DNA from: Hydractinia symbiolongicarpus
Taxonomy: Eukaryota > Cnidaria > Hydrozoa > Anthoathecata > Hydractiniidae
Length of the DNA stretch: 64,000 nucleotides
Reading direction: 5' to 3'
Assembly: GCF_029227915.1 (NCBI RefSeq)
Contig: NC_079876.1
Coordinates: forward strand, 33,401,828 to 33,465,827
Position 1 is the stretch's first letter, and each line of letters starts with the position of its first letter. The position numbers and the translations under genes were made by a program. The notes under the pieces were generated by a model. It did no database searches. It was not told where the DNA came from and saw only the letters and a program-made list of their open reading frames with translations. This document shows, one piece after another, positions 1-12,621 of this stretch.

Positions 1-3000
1 AAAGTATACAAAGAAAGTACCCAGGGAGTAAACTCATTTCCCGAACGATTTTTTAAAATATTTTTTCACCACTAAAACGCATGAGACTTGTAGTTTTCAA
101 AAATGTTTTCATTTTTGATGAGACGCTGAATAAAAGAAGTTTAATCGCCGGCAAACGAAAACCTGCAATTTCCCGTAAATCTCGGACTCGGCCCGTATAG
201 TAATGAAAGTACCCGGGATGTAAACTCATTTCCCGAACGATTTTTTAAATTATTATTTCACCACTAAAACCCATGAGACTTGTAGTTTTTAAAAATGTTT
301 TCATTTTTGATGAGACGCTGAATAAAAGAAGTTTAATCGCCGGCAAACGAAAACCCGCCATTTCCCGTAAACCCCGGACTCGGCCCGCATAGTCAAAAGT
401 ATACAAAGAAAGTACCCAGGGAGTAAACTCATTTCCCGAACGATTTTTTAAATTATTTTTTCGCCACTAAAACGCATGAGACTTGTAGTTTTCAAAAATG
501 TTTTCATTTTTTATGAGACGCTGAATAAAAGAAGTTTAATCGCCGGCAAACGAAAACCTGCGATTTCCCGTAAATCCCGGACTCGGCCCGTATAGTCAAA
601 AGTATACAAAGAAAGTACCCAGGGTGTAAACTCATTTCCAAAACGATTTTTTAAATTATCTTTTCACCACTAAAACGCATGAGACTTGTAGTTTTCAAAA
701 ATGTTTTCATTTTTGATGAGACGCTAAATAAAAGAAGTTTAATCGCCGGCAAACGAAAACCTGCGATTTCCCGTAAATCCCGGACTCGGCCCGTATAGTC
801 AAAAGTATACAAAGAAAGTACCCAGGGTGTAAACTCATTTCCCGAACGATTTTTTAAATTATTATTTCACCACTAAAGCCCATGAGATTTGTAGTTTTTA
901 AAAATGTTTTCATTTTTGATGAGACGCTGATTAAAAGAAGTTTAATCGCCGGCAAACGAAAACCCGCGACTTCCCGTAAATCCCGGATTCGGCCCGTATA
1001 GTCAAAAGTATACAAAGAAAGTACCCAGGGAGTAAACTCATTTCCAAAACGATTTTTTAAATTATATTTTCACCACTAAAACGCATGAGACTTGTAGTTT
1101 TCAAAAATGTTTTCATTTTTGATGAGACGTTGAATGAAAGAAGTTTAATCGCCGGCAAACGAAAACCTGCGATTTCCCGTAAATCCCGGACTCTGCCCGT
1201 ATAGTCAAAAGTATACAAAGAAAGTACCCAGGGTGTAAACTCATTTCCCGAACGATTTTTTAAATTATTATTTCACCATTAAAGCCCATGAGACTTGTAG
1301 TTTTCAAAAATGTTTTCATTTTTGATGAGACGCTGAATAAAAGAAGTTTAATCGCCGGCAAACGAAAACCTGCCATTTCCCGTAAACCCCGGACTCGGCC
1401 CGCATATTCAAAAGTATACAAAGAAAGTACCCAGGGAGTAAACTCATTTCCCGAACGATTTTTTAAATTATTTTTTTACCACTAAAACGCATGAGACTTG
1501 TAGTTTTCAAAAAAGTTTTCATTTTTGATGAGACGCTGAATAAAAGAAGTTTAATCGCCGGCAAACGAAAACCCGCCATTTCCCATAAACCCCGGACTCG
1601 GTCCGTATAATCAAAAGTATACAAAGAAAGTACCCAGGAAGTAAACTCATTTCCCGCACGATTTTTTAAATTATTTTTTCACCACTAAAACGCATGAGAC
1701 TTGTAGTTTTCAAAAATGTTTTCATTTTTTATGAGACGCTGAATAAAAGAAGTTTAATCGCCGGCAAACGAAAACCTGCGATTTCCCGTAAATCCCGGAC
1801 TCGGCCCGTATAGTCAAAAGTATACAAAGAAAGTACCCAGGGTGTAAACTCATTTCCAAAACGATTTTTTAAATTATCTTTTCACCACTAAAACGCATGA
1901 GACTTGTAGTTTTCAAAAATGTTTTCATTTTTGATGAGACGCTGAATAAAAGAAGTTTAATCGCCGGCAAACGAAAACCCGCCATTTCCCGTAAACCCTG
2001 GACTCGGTCCGTATAATCAAAAGTATACAAAGAAAGTACCCAGGAAGTAAACTCATTTCCCGAACGATTTTTTAAATTATTTTTTCACCACTAAAACGCA
2101 TGAGACTTGTAGTTTTCAAAAATGTTTTCATTTTTAATGAGACGCTTAATAAAAGAAGTTTAATCGCCGGCAAACGAAAACCTGCGATTTCCCGTAAATC
2201 CCGGACTCGGCCCGTATAGTCAAAAGTATACAAAGAAAGTACCCAGGGTGTAAACTCATTTCCCGAACGATTTTTTAAATTATTATTTCACCACTAAAGC
2301 CCATGAGATTTGTAGTTTTTAAAAATGTTTTCATTTTTGATGAGACGCTGATTAAAAGAAGTTTAATCGCCGGCAAACGAAAACCCGCGACTTCCCGTAA
2401 ATCCCGGATTCGGCCCGTATAGTCAAAAGTATACAAAGAAAGTACCCAGGGAGTAAACTCATTTCCAAAACGATTTTTTAAATTATATTTTCACCACTAA
2501 AACGCATGAGACTTGTAGTTTTCAAAAATGTTTTCATTTTTGATGAGACGTTGAATGAAAGAAGTTTAATCGCCGGCAAACGAAAACCTGCGATTTCCCG
2601 TAAATCCCGGACTCTGCCCGTATAGTCAAAAGTATACAAAGAAAGTACCCAGGGTGTAAACTCATTTCCCGAACGATTTTTTAAATTATTATTTCACCAT
2701 TAAAGCCCATGAGACTTGTAGTTTTCAAAAATGTTTTCATTTTTGATGAGACGCTGAATAAAAGAAGTTTAATCGCCGGCAAACGAAAACCTGCCATTTC
2801 CCGTAAACCCCGGACTCGGCCCGCATATTCAAAAGTATACAAAGAAAGTACCCAGGGAGTAAACTCATTTCCCGAACGATTTTTTAAATTATTTTTTTAC
2901 CACTAAAACGCATGAGACTTGTAGTTTTCAAAAAAGTTTTCATTTTTGATGAGACGCTGAATAAAAGAAGTTTAATCGCCGGCAAACGAAAACCCGCCAT

Positions 3001-3945
3001 TTCCCATAAACCCCGGACTCGGTCCGTATAATCAAAAGTATACAAAGAAAGTACCCAGGAAGTAAACTCATTTCCCGCACGATTTTTTAAATTATTTTTT
3101 CACCACTAAAACGCATGAGACTTGTAGTTTTCAAAAATGTTTTCATTTTTTATGAGACGCTGAATAAAAGAAGTTTAATCGCCGGCAAACGAAAACCTGC
3201 GATTTCCCGTAAATCCCGGACTCGGCCCGTATAGTCAAAAGTATACAAAGAAAGTACCCAGGGTGTAAACTCATTTCCAAAACGATTTTTTAAATTATCT
3301 TTTCACCACTAAAACGCATGAGACTTGTAGTTTTTAAAAATGTTTTCATTTTTGATGAGACGCTGATTAGAAGAAGTTTAATCGCCGGCAAACGAAAACC
3401 CGCGACTTCCCGTAAATCCCGGATTCGGCCCGTATAGTCAAAAGTATACAAAGAAAGTACCCAGGGAGTAAACTCATTTCCCAAACGATTTTTTAAATTA
3501 TATTTTCACCACTAAAACGCATGAGACTTGTAGTTTTCAAAAATGTTTTCATTTTTGATGAGACGCTGAATGAAAGAAGTTTAATCGCCGGCAAACGAAA
3601 ACCTGCTATTTCCCGTAAATCCCGGACTCTGCCCGTATAGTCAAAAGTATACAAAGAAAGTACCCAGGGTGTAAACTCATTTCCCGAACGATTTTTTAAA
3701 TTATTATTTCACCATTAAAGCCCATGAGACTTGTAGTTTTCAAAAATGTTTTCATTTTTGATGAGACGCTGAATAAAAGAAGTTTAATCGCCGGCAAACG
3801 AAAACCCGCCATTTCCCGTAAACCCCGGACTCGGCCCGCATATTCAAAAGTATACAAAGAAAGTACCCAGGGAGTAAACTCATTTCCCGAACGATTTTTT
3901 AAATTATTTTTTTACCACTAAAACGCATGAGACTTGTAGTTTTCA
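1..3945 (+). repeat. Array block 1: 7-monomer and 5-monomer higher-order repeats
   Basis: The GGATTCGGCCC variant recurs at 985, 2406 and 3421, spacings of 1421 bp (7 x 203) and 1015 bp (5 x 203). Other private variants repeat with the 1421-bp offset: CAAAAAAGTTTTC near 1511 and 2932, CCCATAAACCCC near 1583 and 3004, TTTCCCGCACG near 1649 and 3070. The copies correspond over about 730-1909 and 2151-3330. The third, shorter copy matches about 2320-2930 against 3335-3945. No gene is present. Confidence 0.85.
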
Positions 3946-6545
3946 AAAATGTTTTCATTTTTGTTGAGACGCTGAATAAAAGAAGTTTAATCGCCGGCAA
4001 ACGAAAACCTGCGATTTCCCGTAAATCCCGGACTCGGCCCGTATAGTCAAAAGTATACAAAGAAAGTACCCAAGGTGTAAACGCATTTCCCGAACGATTT
4101 TTTAAATTATTATTTCACCACTAAAACCCATGAGACTTGTAGTTTTTAAAAATGTTTTCATTTTTGATGAAACGCTGAATAAAAGAAGTTTAAACGCCGG
4201 CAAACGAAAACCCGCGACTTCCCGTAAATCCCGGACTCGGCCCGTATAGTCAAAAGTATACGAAGAAAGTACCCAGGGAGTAAACTCATTTTCCGAACGA
4301 TTTTTTAAAATATTTTTTCACCACTAAAACGCATGAGACTTGTAGTTTTCAAAAATGTTTTCATTTTTGATGAGACGCTGAATAAAAGAAGTTTAATCGC
4401 CGGCAAACGAAAAACTGCGATTTCCCGTAAATCCCGGACTCTGCCCGTATAGTCAAAAGTATACAAAGAAAGTACCCAGGGTGTAAACTCATTTCCCGAA
4501 CGATTTTTTAAATTATTATTTCACCATTAAAGCCCATGAGACTTGTAGTTTTCAAAAATGTTTTCATTTTTGATGAGACGCTGAATAAAAGAAGTTTAAT
4601 CGCCGGCAAACGAAAACCCGCCATTTCCCGTAAACCCCGTACTCGGCCCGCATATTCAAAAGTATAAAAAGAAAGTACCCAGGGAGTAAACTCATTTCCC
4701 GAACGATTTTTTAAATTATTTTTTTACCACTAAAACGCATGAAACTTGTAGTTTTCAAAAATGTTTTCATTTTTGATGAGACGCTGAATAAAAGAAGTTT
4801 AATCGCCGGCAAACGAAAACCTGCGATTTCCCGTAAATCCCGGACTCGGCCCGTATAGTCAAAAGTATACAAAGAAAGTACCCAGGGTGTAAACGCATTT
4901 CCCGAACGATTTTTTAAATTATTATTTCACCACTAAAGCCCATGAGACTTGTAGTTTTTAAAAATGTTTTCATTTTTGTTGAAACGCTGAATAAAAGAAG
5001 TTTAAACGCCGGCAAACGAAAACCCGCGACTTCCCGTAAATCCCGGACTCGGCCCTATAGTCAAAAGTATACGAAGAAAGTACCCAGGGAGTAAACTCAT
5101 TTTCCGAACGATTTTTTAAAATATTTTTTCACCACTAAAACGCATGAGACTTGTAGTTTTCAAAAATGTTTTCATTTTTGATGAGACGCTGAATAAAAGA
5201 AGTTTAATCGCCGGCAAACGAAAACCTGCGATTTCCCGTAAATCCCGGACTCGGCCCGTATAGTAATGAAAGTACCCGGGATGTAAACTCATTTCCCGAA
5301 CGATTTTTTAAATTATTATTTCACCACTAAAACCCATGAGACTTGTAGTTTTCAAAAATGTTTTCATTTTTGATGAGACGCTGAATAAAAGAAGTTTAAT
5401 CGCCGGCAAACGAAAAACTGCGATTTCCCGTAAATCCCGGACTCTGCCCGTATAGTCAAAAGTATACAAAGAAAGTACCCAGGGTGTAAACTCATTTCCC
5501 GAACGATTTTTTAAATTATTATTTCACCATTAAAGCCCATGAGACTTGTAGTTTTCAAAAATGTTTTCATTTTTGATGAGACGCTGAATAAAAGAAGTTT
5601 AATCGCCGGCAAACGAAAACCCGCCATTTCCCGTAAACCCCGGACTCGGCCCGCATATTCCAAAGTATAAAAAGAAAGTATCCAGGGAGTAAACTCATTT
5701 CCCGAACGATTTTTTAAATTATTTTTTTACCACTAAAACGCATGAGACTTGTAGTTTTCAAAAATGTTTTCATTTTTGATGAGACGCTGAATAAAAGAAG
5801 TTTAATCGCCGGCAAACGAAAACCTGCGATTTCCCGTAAATCCCGGACTCGGCCCGTATAGTCAAAAGTATACAAAGAAAGTACCCAAGGTGTAAACGCA
5901 TTTCCCGAACGATTTTTTAAATTATTATTTCACCACTAAAGCCCATGAGACTTGTAGTTTTTAAAAATGTTTTCATTTTTGATGAAACGCTGAATAAAAG
6001 AAGTTTAAACGCCGGCAAACGAAAATCCGCGACTTCCCGTAAATCCCGGACTCGGCCCGTATAGTCAAAAGTATACGAAGAAAGTACCCAGGGAGTAAAC
6101 TCATTTTCCGAACGATTTTTTAAAATATTTTTTCACCACTAAAACGCATGAGACTTGTAGTTTTCAAAAATGTTTTCATTTTTGATGAGACGCTGAATAA
6201 AAGAAGTTTAAACGCCGGCAAACGAAAACCTGCGATTTCCCGTAAATCCCGGACTCGGCCCGTATAGTCAAAAGTATACAAAGAAAGTACCCAGGGTGTA
6301 AACTCATTTCCCGAACGATTTTTTAAATTATTATTTCACCATTAAAGCCCATGAGACTTGTTGTTTTCAAAAATGTTTTCATTTTTGATGAGACGCTGAA
6401 TAAAAGAAGTTTAATCGCCGGCAAACGAAAACCCGCCATTTCCCGTAAACCCCGGACTCGGCCCGCATATTCAAAAGTATAAAAAGAAAGTACCCAGGGA
6501 GTAAACTCATTTCCCGAACGATTTTTTAAATTATTTTTTTACCGC
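3946..6545 (+). repeat. Array block 2: near-alternating two-type (dimer) organisation
   Basis: Monomer junctions alternate between type A (TTTTTT stretch, CACTAAAACGC before ATGAGAC) and type B (ATTATTTCACC, CCC before ATGAGAC) at about 3927 A, 4130 B, 4333 A, 4536 B, 4739 A, 4942 B, 5145 A, 5337 B, 5539 B, 5742 A, 5945 B, 6148 A and 6351 B. The marker TACGAAG recurs with its C at 4261, 5072, 6076 and 7091. Those spacings (811, 1004, 1015) equal 4 x 203 minus 1, 5 x 203 minus 11, and 5 x 203. The minus 1 is a missing G at about 5056, and the minus 11 is the 192-bp allele at 5264. Confidence 0.8.
4663..4671 (+). other. TATA-like variant of the monomer (TATAAAAAG), representative site
   Basis: In one subfamily GTATACAAAG reads GTATAAAAAG, giving TATAAAAAG, which fits the general TATA-box pattern. 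It always follows CATATTC and recurs widely between 4.6 and 14.6 kb, in 17.1-18.7 kb, and at single sites near 24.2, 25.8, 27.0 and 34.5 kb. A one-base change in an AT-rich repeat will often look like this, so promoter activity is speculation. The same base creates a TAA stop that closes the 65-codon frame found in sister monomers. Confidence 0.3.
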
Positions 6546-8715
6546 TAAAGCCCATGAGACTTGTAGTTTTCAAAAATGTTTTCATTTTTGATGAGACGCT
6601 GAATAAAAGAAGTTTAATCGCCGGCAAACGAAAACCCGCCATTTCCCGTAAACCCCGGACTCGGCCCGCATATTCAAAAGTATAAAAAGAAAGTACCCAG
6701 GGAGTAAACTCATTTCCCGAACGATTTTTTAAATTATTTTTTTACCACTAAAACGCATGAGACTTGTAGTTTTCAAAAATGTTTTCATTTTTGATGAGAC
6801 GCTGAATAAAAGAAGTTTAATCGCCGGCAAACGAAAACCTGCGATTTCCCGTAAATCCCGGACTCGGCCCGTATAGTCAAAAGTATACAAAGAAAGTACC
6901 CAGGGTGTAAACGCATTTCCCGAACGATTTTTTAAATTATTATTTCACCACTAAAGCCCATGAGACTTGTAGTTTTTAAAAATGTTTTCATTTTTGATGA
7001 AACGCTGAATAAAAGAAGTTTAAACCCCTGCAAACGAAAACCCGCGACTTCCCGTAAATCCCGGACTCGGCCCGTATAGTCAAAAGTATACGAAGAAAGT
7101 ACCCAGGGAGTAAACTCATTTTCCGAACGATTTTTTAAAATATTTTTTCACCACTAAAACGCATGAGACTTGTAGTTTTCAAAAATGTTTTCATTTTTGA
7201 TGAGACGCTGAATAAAAGAAGTTTAATAGCCGGCAAACGAAAACCTGCGATTTCCCGTAAATCCCGGACTCGGCCCGTATAGTAATGAAAGTACCCGGGA
7301 TGTAAACTCATTTCCCGAACGATTTTTTAAATTATTATTTCACCACTAAAACCCATGAGATTTGTAGTTTTCAAAAATGTTTTCATTTTTGATGATACGC
7401 TGAATAAAAGAAGTTTAATCGCCGGCAAACGAAAAACTGCGATTTCCCGTAAATCCCAGACTCTGCCCGTATAGTCAAAAGTATACAAAGAAAGTACCCA
7501 CGGTGTAAACTCATTTCCCGAACGATTTTTTAAATTATTTTTTTACCACTAAAACGCATGAGACTTGTAGTTTTCAAAAATGTTTTCATTTTTGATGAGA
7601 CGCTGAATAAAAGAAGTTTAATCGCCGGCAAACGAAAACCTGCGATTTCCCGTAAATCCCGGACTCGGCCCGTATAGTCAAAAGTATACAAAGAAAGTAC
7701 CCAGGGTGTAAACGCATTTCCCGAACGATTTTTTAAATTATTATTTCACCACTAAAGCCCATGAGACTTGTAGTTTTTAAAAATGTTTTCATTTTTGATG
7801 AAACGCTGAATAAAAGAAGTTTAAACGCCGGCAAACGAAAACCCGCGACTTCCCGTAAATCCCGGACTCGGCCCGTATAGTCAAAAGTATACAAAGAAAG
7901 TACCCAAGGTGTAAACGCATTTCCCGAACGATTTTTTAAATTATTATTTCACCACTAAAGCCCATGAGACTTGTAGTTTTTAAAAATGTTTTCATTTTTG
8001 ATGAAACGCTGAATAAAAGAAGTTTAAACGCCGGCAAACGAAAATCCGCGACTTCCCGTAAATCCCGGACTCGGCCCGTATAGTCAAAATTATACGAAGA
8101 AAGTACCCAGGGAGTAAACTCATTTTCCGAACGATTTTTTAAAATATTTTTTCACCACTAAAACGCATGAGACTTGTAGTTTTCAAAAATGTTTTCATTT
8201 TTGATGAGACGCTGAATAAAAGAAGTTTAATCGCCGGCAAACGAAAAACTGCGATTTCCCGTAAATCCCGGACTCTGCCCGTATAGTCAAAAGTATACAA
8301 AGAAAGTACCCAGGGTGTAAACTCATTTCCCGAACGATTTTTTAAATTATTATTTCACCATTAAAGCCCATGAGACTTGTAGTTTTCAAAAATGTTTTCA
8401 TTTTTGATGAGACGCTGAATAAAAGAAGTTTAATCGCCGGCAAACGAAAACCCGCCATTTCCCGTAAACCCCGGACTCGGCCCGCATATTCAAAAGTATA
8501 AAAAGAAAGTACCCAGGGAGTAAACTCATTTCCCGAACGATTTTTTAAATTATTTTTTTACCACTAAAACGCATGAGACTTGTAGTTTTCAAAAATGTTT
8601 TCATTTTTGATGAGACGCTGAATAAAAGAAGTTTAATCGCCGGCAAACGAAAACCTGCGATTTCCCGTAAATCCCGGACTCGGCCCGTATAGTCAAAAGT
8701 ATACAAAGAAAGTAC
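6546..8715 (+). repeat. Segmental duplication, offset 3237 bp, copy 1
   Basis: This segment matches 9783-11952 with a constant offset of 3237 bp (16 monomers, one of them the 192-bp allele). Shared rare variants include TTTAAACCCCTGC, TTTAATAGCCGG, GAGATTTGTAG, GATGATACGCTG, CCCAGACTCTG, ACCCACGGTG and CAAAATTATACG. Outside these limits the variants differ; for example ACCCAAGG just right of copy 1 reads ACCCAGGG at the matching place. Confidence 0.85.
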
Positions 8716-9192
8716 CCAAGGTGTAAACGCATTTCCCGAACGATTTTTTAAATTATTATTTCACCACTAAAGCCCATGAGACTTGTAGTTTTTAAAAATG
8801 TTTTCATTTTTGATGAAACGCTGAATAAAAGAAGTTTAAACGCCGGCAAACGAAAATCCGCGACTTCCCGTAAATCCCGGACTCGGCCCGTATAGTCAAA
8901 AGTATACGAAGAAAGTACCCAGGGAGTAAACTCATTTTCCGAACGATTTTTTAAAATATTTTTTCACCACTAAAACGCATGAGACTTGTAGTTTTCAAAA
9001 ATGTTTTCATTTTTGATGAGACGCTGAATAAAAGAAGTTTAAACGCCGGCAAACGAAAACCTGCGATTTCCCGTAAATCCCGGACTCGGCCCGTATAGTC
9101 AAAAGTATACAAAGAAAGTACCCAGGGTGTAAACTCATTTCCCGAACGATTTTTTAAATTATTATTTCACCATTAAAGCCCATGAGACTTGT

Positions 9193-10730
9193 TGTTTTCA
9201 AAAATGTTTTCATTTTTGATGAGACGCTGAATAAAAGAAGTTTAATCGCCGGCAAACGAAAACCCGCCATTTCCCGTAAACCCCGGACTCGGCCCGCATA
9301 TTCAAAAGTATAAAAAGAAAGTACCCAGGGAGTAAACTCATTTCCCGAACGATTTTTTAAATTATTTTTTTACCGCTAAAACGCATGAGACTTGTATTTT
9401 TCAAAAATGTTTTCATTTTTGATGAGACGCTGAATAAAAGAAGTTTAATCGCCGGCAAACGAAAACCCGCCATTTCCCGTAAACCCCGGACTCGGCCCGC
9501 ATATTCAAAAGTATAAAAAGAAAGTACCCAGGGAGTAAACTCATTTCCCGAACGATTTTTTAAATTATTTTTTTACCGCTAAAACGCATGAGACTTGTAG
9601 TTTTCAAAAATGTTTTCATTTTTGATGAGACGCTGAATAAAAGAAGTTTAATCGCCGGCAAACGAAAACCAGCGATTTCCCGTAAATCCCGGACTCGGCC
9701 CGTATAGTCAAAAGTTTACAAAGAAAGTACCCAGGGTGTAAACTCATTTCCCGAACGATTTTTTAAATTATTATTTCACCATTAAAGCCCATGAGACTTG
9801 TAGTTTTCAAAAATGTTTTCATTTTTGATGAGACGCTGAATAAAAGAAGTTTAATCGCCGGCAAACGAAAACCCGCCATTTCCCGTAAACCCCGGACTCG
9901 GCCCGCATATTCAAAAGTATAAAAAGAAAGTACCCAGGGAGTAAACTCATTTCCCGAACGATTTTTTAAATTATTTTTTTACCACTAAAACGCATGAGAC
10001 TTGTAGTTTTCAAAAATGTTTTCATTTTTGATGAGACGCTGAATAAAAGAAGTTTAATCGCCGGCAAACGAAAACCTGCGATTTCCCGTAAATCCCGGAC
10101 TCGGCCCGTATAGTCAAAAGTATACAAAGAAAGTACCCAGGGTGTAAACGCATTTCCCGAACGATTTTTTAAATTATTATTTCACCACTAAAGCCCATGA
10201 GACTTGTAGTTTTTAAAAATGTTTTCATTTTTGATGAAACGCTGAATAAAAGAAGTTTAAACCCCTGCAAACGAAAACCCGCGACTTCCCGTAAATCCCG
10301 GACTCGGCCCGTATAGTCAAAAGTATACGAAGAAAGTACCCAGGGAGTAAACTCATTTTCCGAACGATTTTTTAAAATATTTTTTCACCACTAAAACGCA
10401 TGAGACTTGTAGTTTTCAAAAATGTTTTCATTTTTGATGAGACGCTGAATAAAAGAAGTTTAATAGCCGGCAAACGAAAACCTGCGATTTCCCGTAAATC
10501 CCGGACTCGGCCCGTATAGTAATGAAAGTACCCGGGATGTAAACTCATTTCCCGAACGATTTTTTAAATTATTATTTCACCACTAAAACCCATGAGATTT
10601 GTAGTTTTCAAAAATGTTTTCATTTTTGATGATACGCTGAATAAAAGAAGTTTAATCGCCGGCAAACGAAAAACTGCGATTTCCCGTAAATCCCAGACTC
10701 TGCCCGTATAGTCAAAAGTATACAAAGAAA
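9193..10730 (+). repeat. Segmental duplication, offset about 3429 bp, copy 1
   Basis: This segment matches 12622-14158. Diagnostic variants shared only by these two regions include CTTGTATTTTTC near 9391 and 12820, and AAGTTTACAAAG near 9713 and 13141; AACCAGCG near 9668 and 13097 is shared with one further site near 14709. The offset is 3429 bp, falling to 3428 after a missing base in copy 2 (ACCGCAAAACGC near 13003). Confidence 0.8.
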
Positions 10731-11952
10731 GTACCCACGGTGTAAACTCATTTCCCGAACGATTTTTTAAATTATTTTTTTACCACTAAAACGCATGAGA
10801 CTTGTAGTTTTCAAAAATGTTTTCATTTTTGATGAGACGCTGAATAAAAGAAGTTTAATCGCCGGCAAACGAAAACCTGCGATTTCCCGTAAATCCCGGA
10901 CTCGGCCCGTATAGTCAAAAGTATACAAAGAAAGTACCCAGGGTGTAAACGCATTTCCCGAACGATTTTTTAAATTATTATTTCACCACTAAAGCCCATG
11001 AGACTTGTAGTTTTTAAAAATGTTTTCATTTTTGATGAAACGCTGAATAAAAGAAGTTTAAACGCCGGCAAACGAAAACCCGCGACTTCCCGTAAATCCC
11101 GGACTCGGCCCGTATAGTCAAAAGTATACAAAGAAAGTACCCAAGGTGTAAACGCATTTCCCGAACGATTTTTTAAATTATTATTTCACCACTAAAGCCC
11201 ATGAGACTTGTAGTTTTTAAAAATGTTTTCATTTTTGATGAAACGCTGAATAAAAGAAGTTTAAACGCCGGCAAACGAAAATCCGCGACTTCCCGTAAAT
11301 CCCGGACTCGGCCCGTATAGTCAAAATTATACGAAGAAAGTACCCAGGGAGTAAACTCATTTTCCGAACGATTTTTTAAAATATTTTTTCACCACTAAAA
11401 CGCATGAGACTTGTAGTTTTCAAAAATGTTTTCATTTTTGATGAGACGCTGAATAAAAGAAGTTTAATCGCCGGCAAACGAAAAACTGCGATTTCCCGTA
11501 AATCCCGGACTCTGCCCGTATAGTCAAAAGTATACAAAGAAAGTACCCAGGGTGTAAACTCATTTCCCGAACGATTTTTTAAATTATTATTTCACCATTA
11601 AAGCCCATGAGACTTGTAGTTTTCAAAAATGTTTTCATTTTTGATGAGACGCTGAATAAAAGAAGTTTAATCGCCGGCAAACGAAAACCCGCCATTTCCC
11701 GTAAACCCCGGACTCGGCCCGCATATTCAAAAGTATAAAAAGAAAGTACCCAGGGAGTAAACTCATTTCCCGAACGATTTTTTAAATTATTTTTTTACCA
11801 CTAAAACGCATGAGACTTGTAGTTTTCAAAAATGTTTTCATTTTTGATGAGACGCTGAATAAAAGAAGTTTAATCGCCGGCAAACGAAAACCTGCGATTT
11901 CCCGTAAATCCCGGACTCGGCCCGTATAGTCAAAAGTATACAAAGAAAGTAC
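9783..11952 (+). repeat. Segmental duplication, offset 3237 bp, copy 2
   Basis: This is the second copy of 6546-8715. It carries the same series of rare variants in the same order, including TTTAAACCCCTGC near 10256 and CAAAATTATACG near 11325. Its left part overlaps the copy 1 segment of a second duplication (9193-10730), so the two events are nested. Confidence 0.85.
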
Positions 11953-12621
11953 CCAGGGTGTAAACGCATTTCCCGAACGATTTTTTAAATTATTATTTCA
12001 CCACTAAAGCCCATGAGACTTGTAGTTTTTAAAAATGTTTTTATTTTTGATGAAACGCTGAATAAAAGAAGTTTAAACGCCGGCAAACGAAAACCCGCGA
12101 CTTCCCGTAAATCCCGGACTCGGCCCGTATAGTCAAAAGTATACGAAGAAAGTACCCAGGGAGTAAACTCATTTTCCGAACGATTTTTTAAAATATTTTT
12201 TCACCACTAAATCGCATGAGACTTGTAGTTTTCAAAAATGTTTTCATTTTTGATGAGACGCTGAATAAAAGAAGTTTAATCGCCGGCAAACGAAAACCTG
12301 CGATTTCCCGTAAATCCCGGACTCGGCCCGTATAGTAATGAAAGTACCCGGGATGTAAACTCATTTCCCGAACGATTTTTTAAATTATTATTTCACCACT
12401 AAAACCCATGAGACTTGTAGTTTTCAAAAATGTTTTCATTTTTGATGAGACGCTGAATAAAAGAGGTTTAATCGCCGGCAAACGAAAAACTGCGATTTCC
12501 CGTAAATCCCGGACTCTGCCCGTATAGTCAAAAGTATACAAAGAAAGTACCCAGGGTGTAAACTCATTTCCCGAACGATTTTTTAAATTATTATTTCACC
12601 ATTAAAGCCCATGAGACTTGT

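Noticed and set aside
1288-1485. A 65-codon open frame on the + strand, repeated in 20 monomers (for example starting at 1288, 2709, 16241, 23304, 29755, 40032).
   Set aside because: The frame covers 198 of 203 bp, so it is simply the monomer read in one phase. It is open only where TAG in GCATAG or GTATAG has become TAT or TTG and where GTATAC has not become GTATAA. Monomer length is not a multiple of three, there is no recognisable domain, and the distribution follows satellite subfamilies rather than constraint on a protein.
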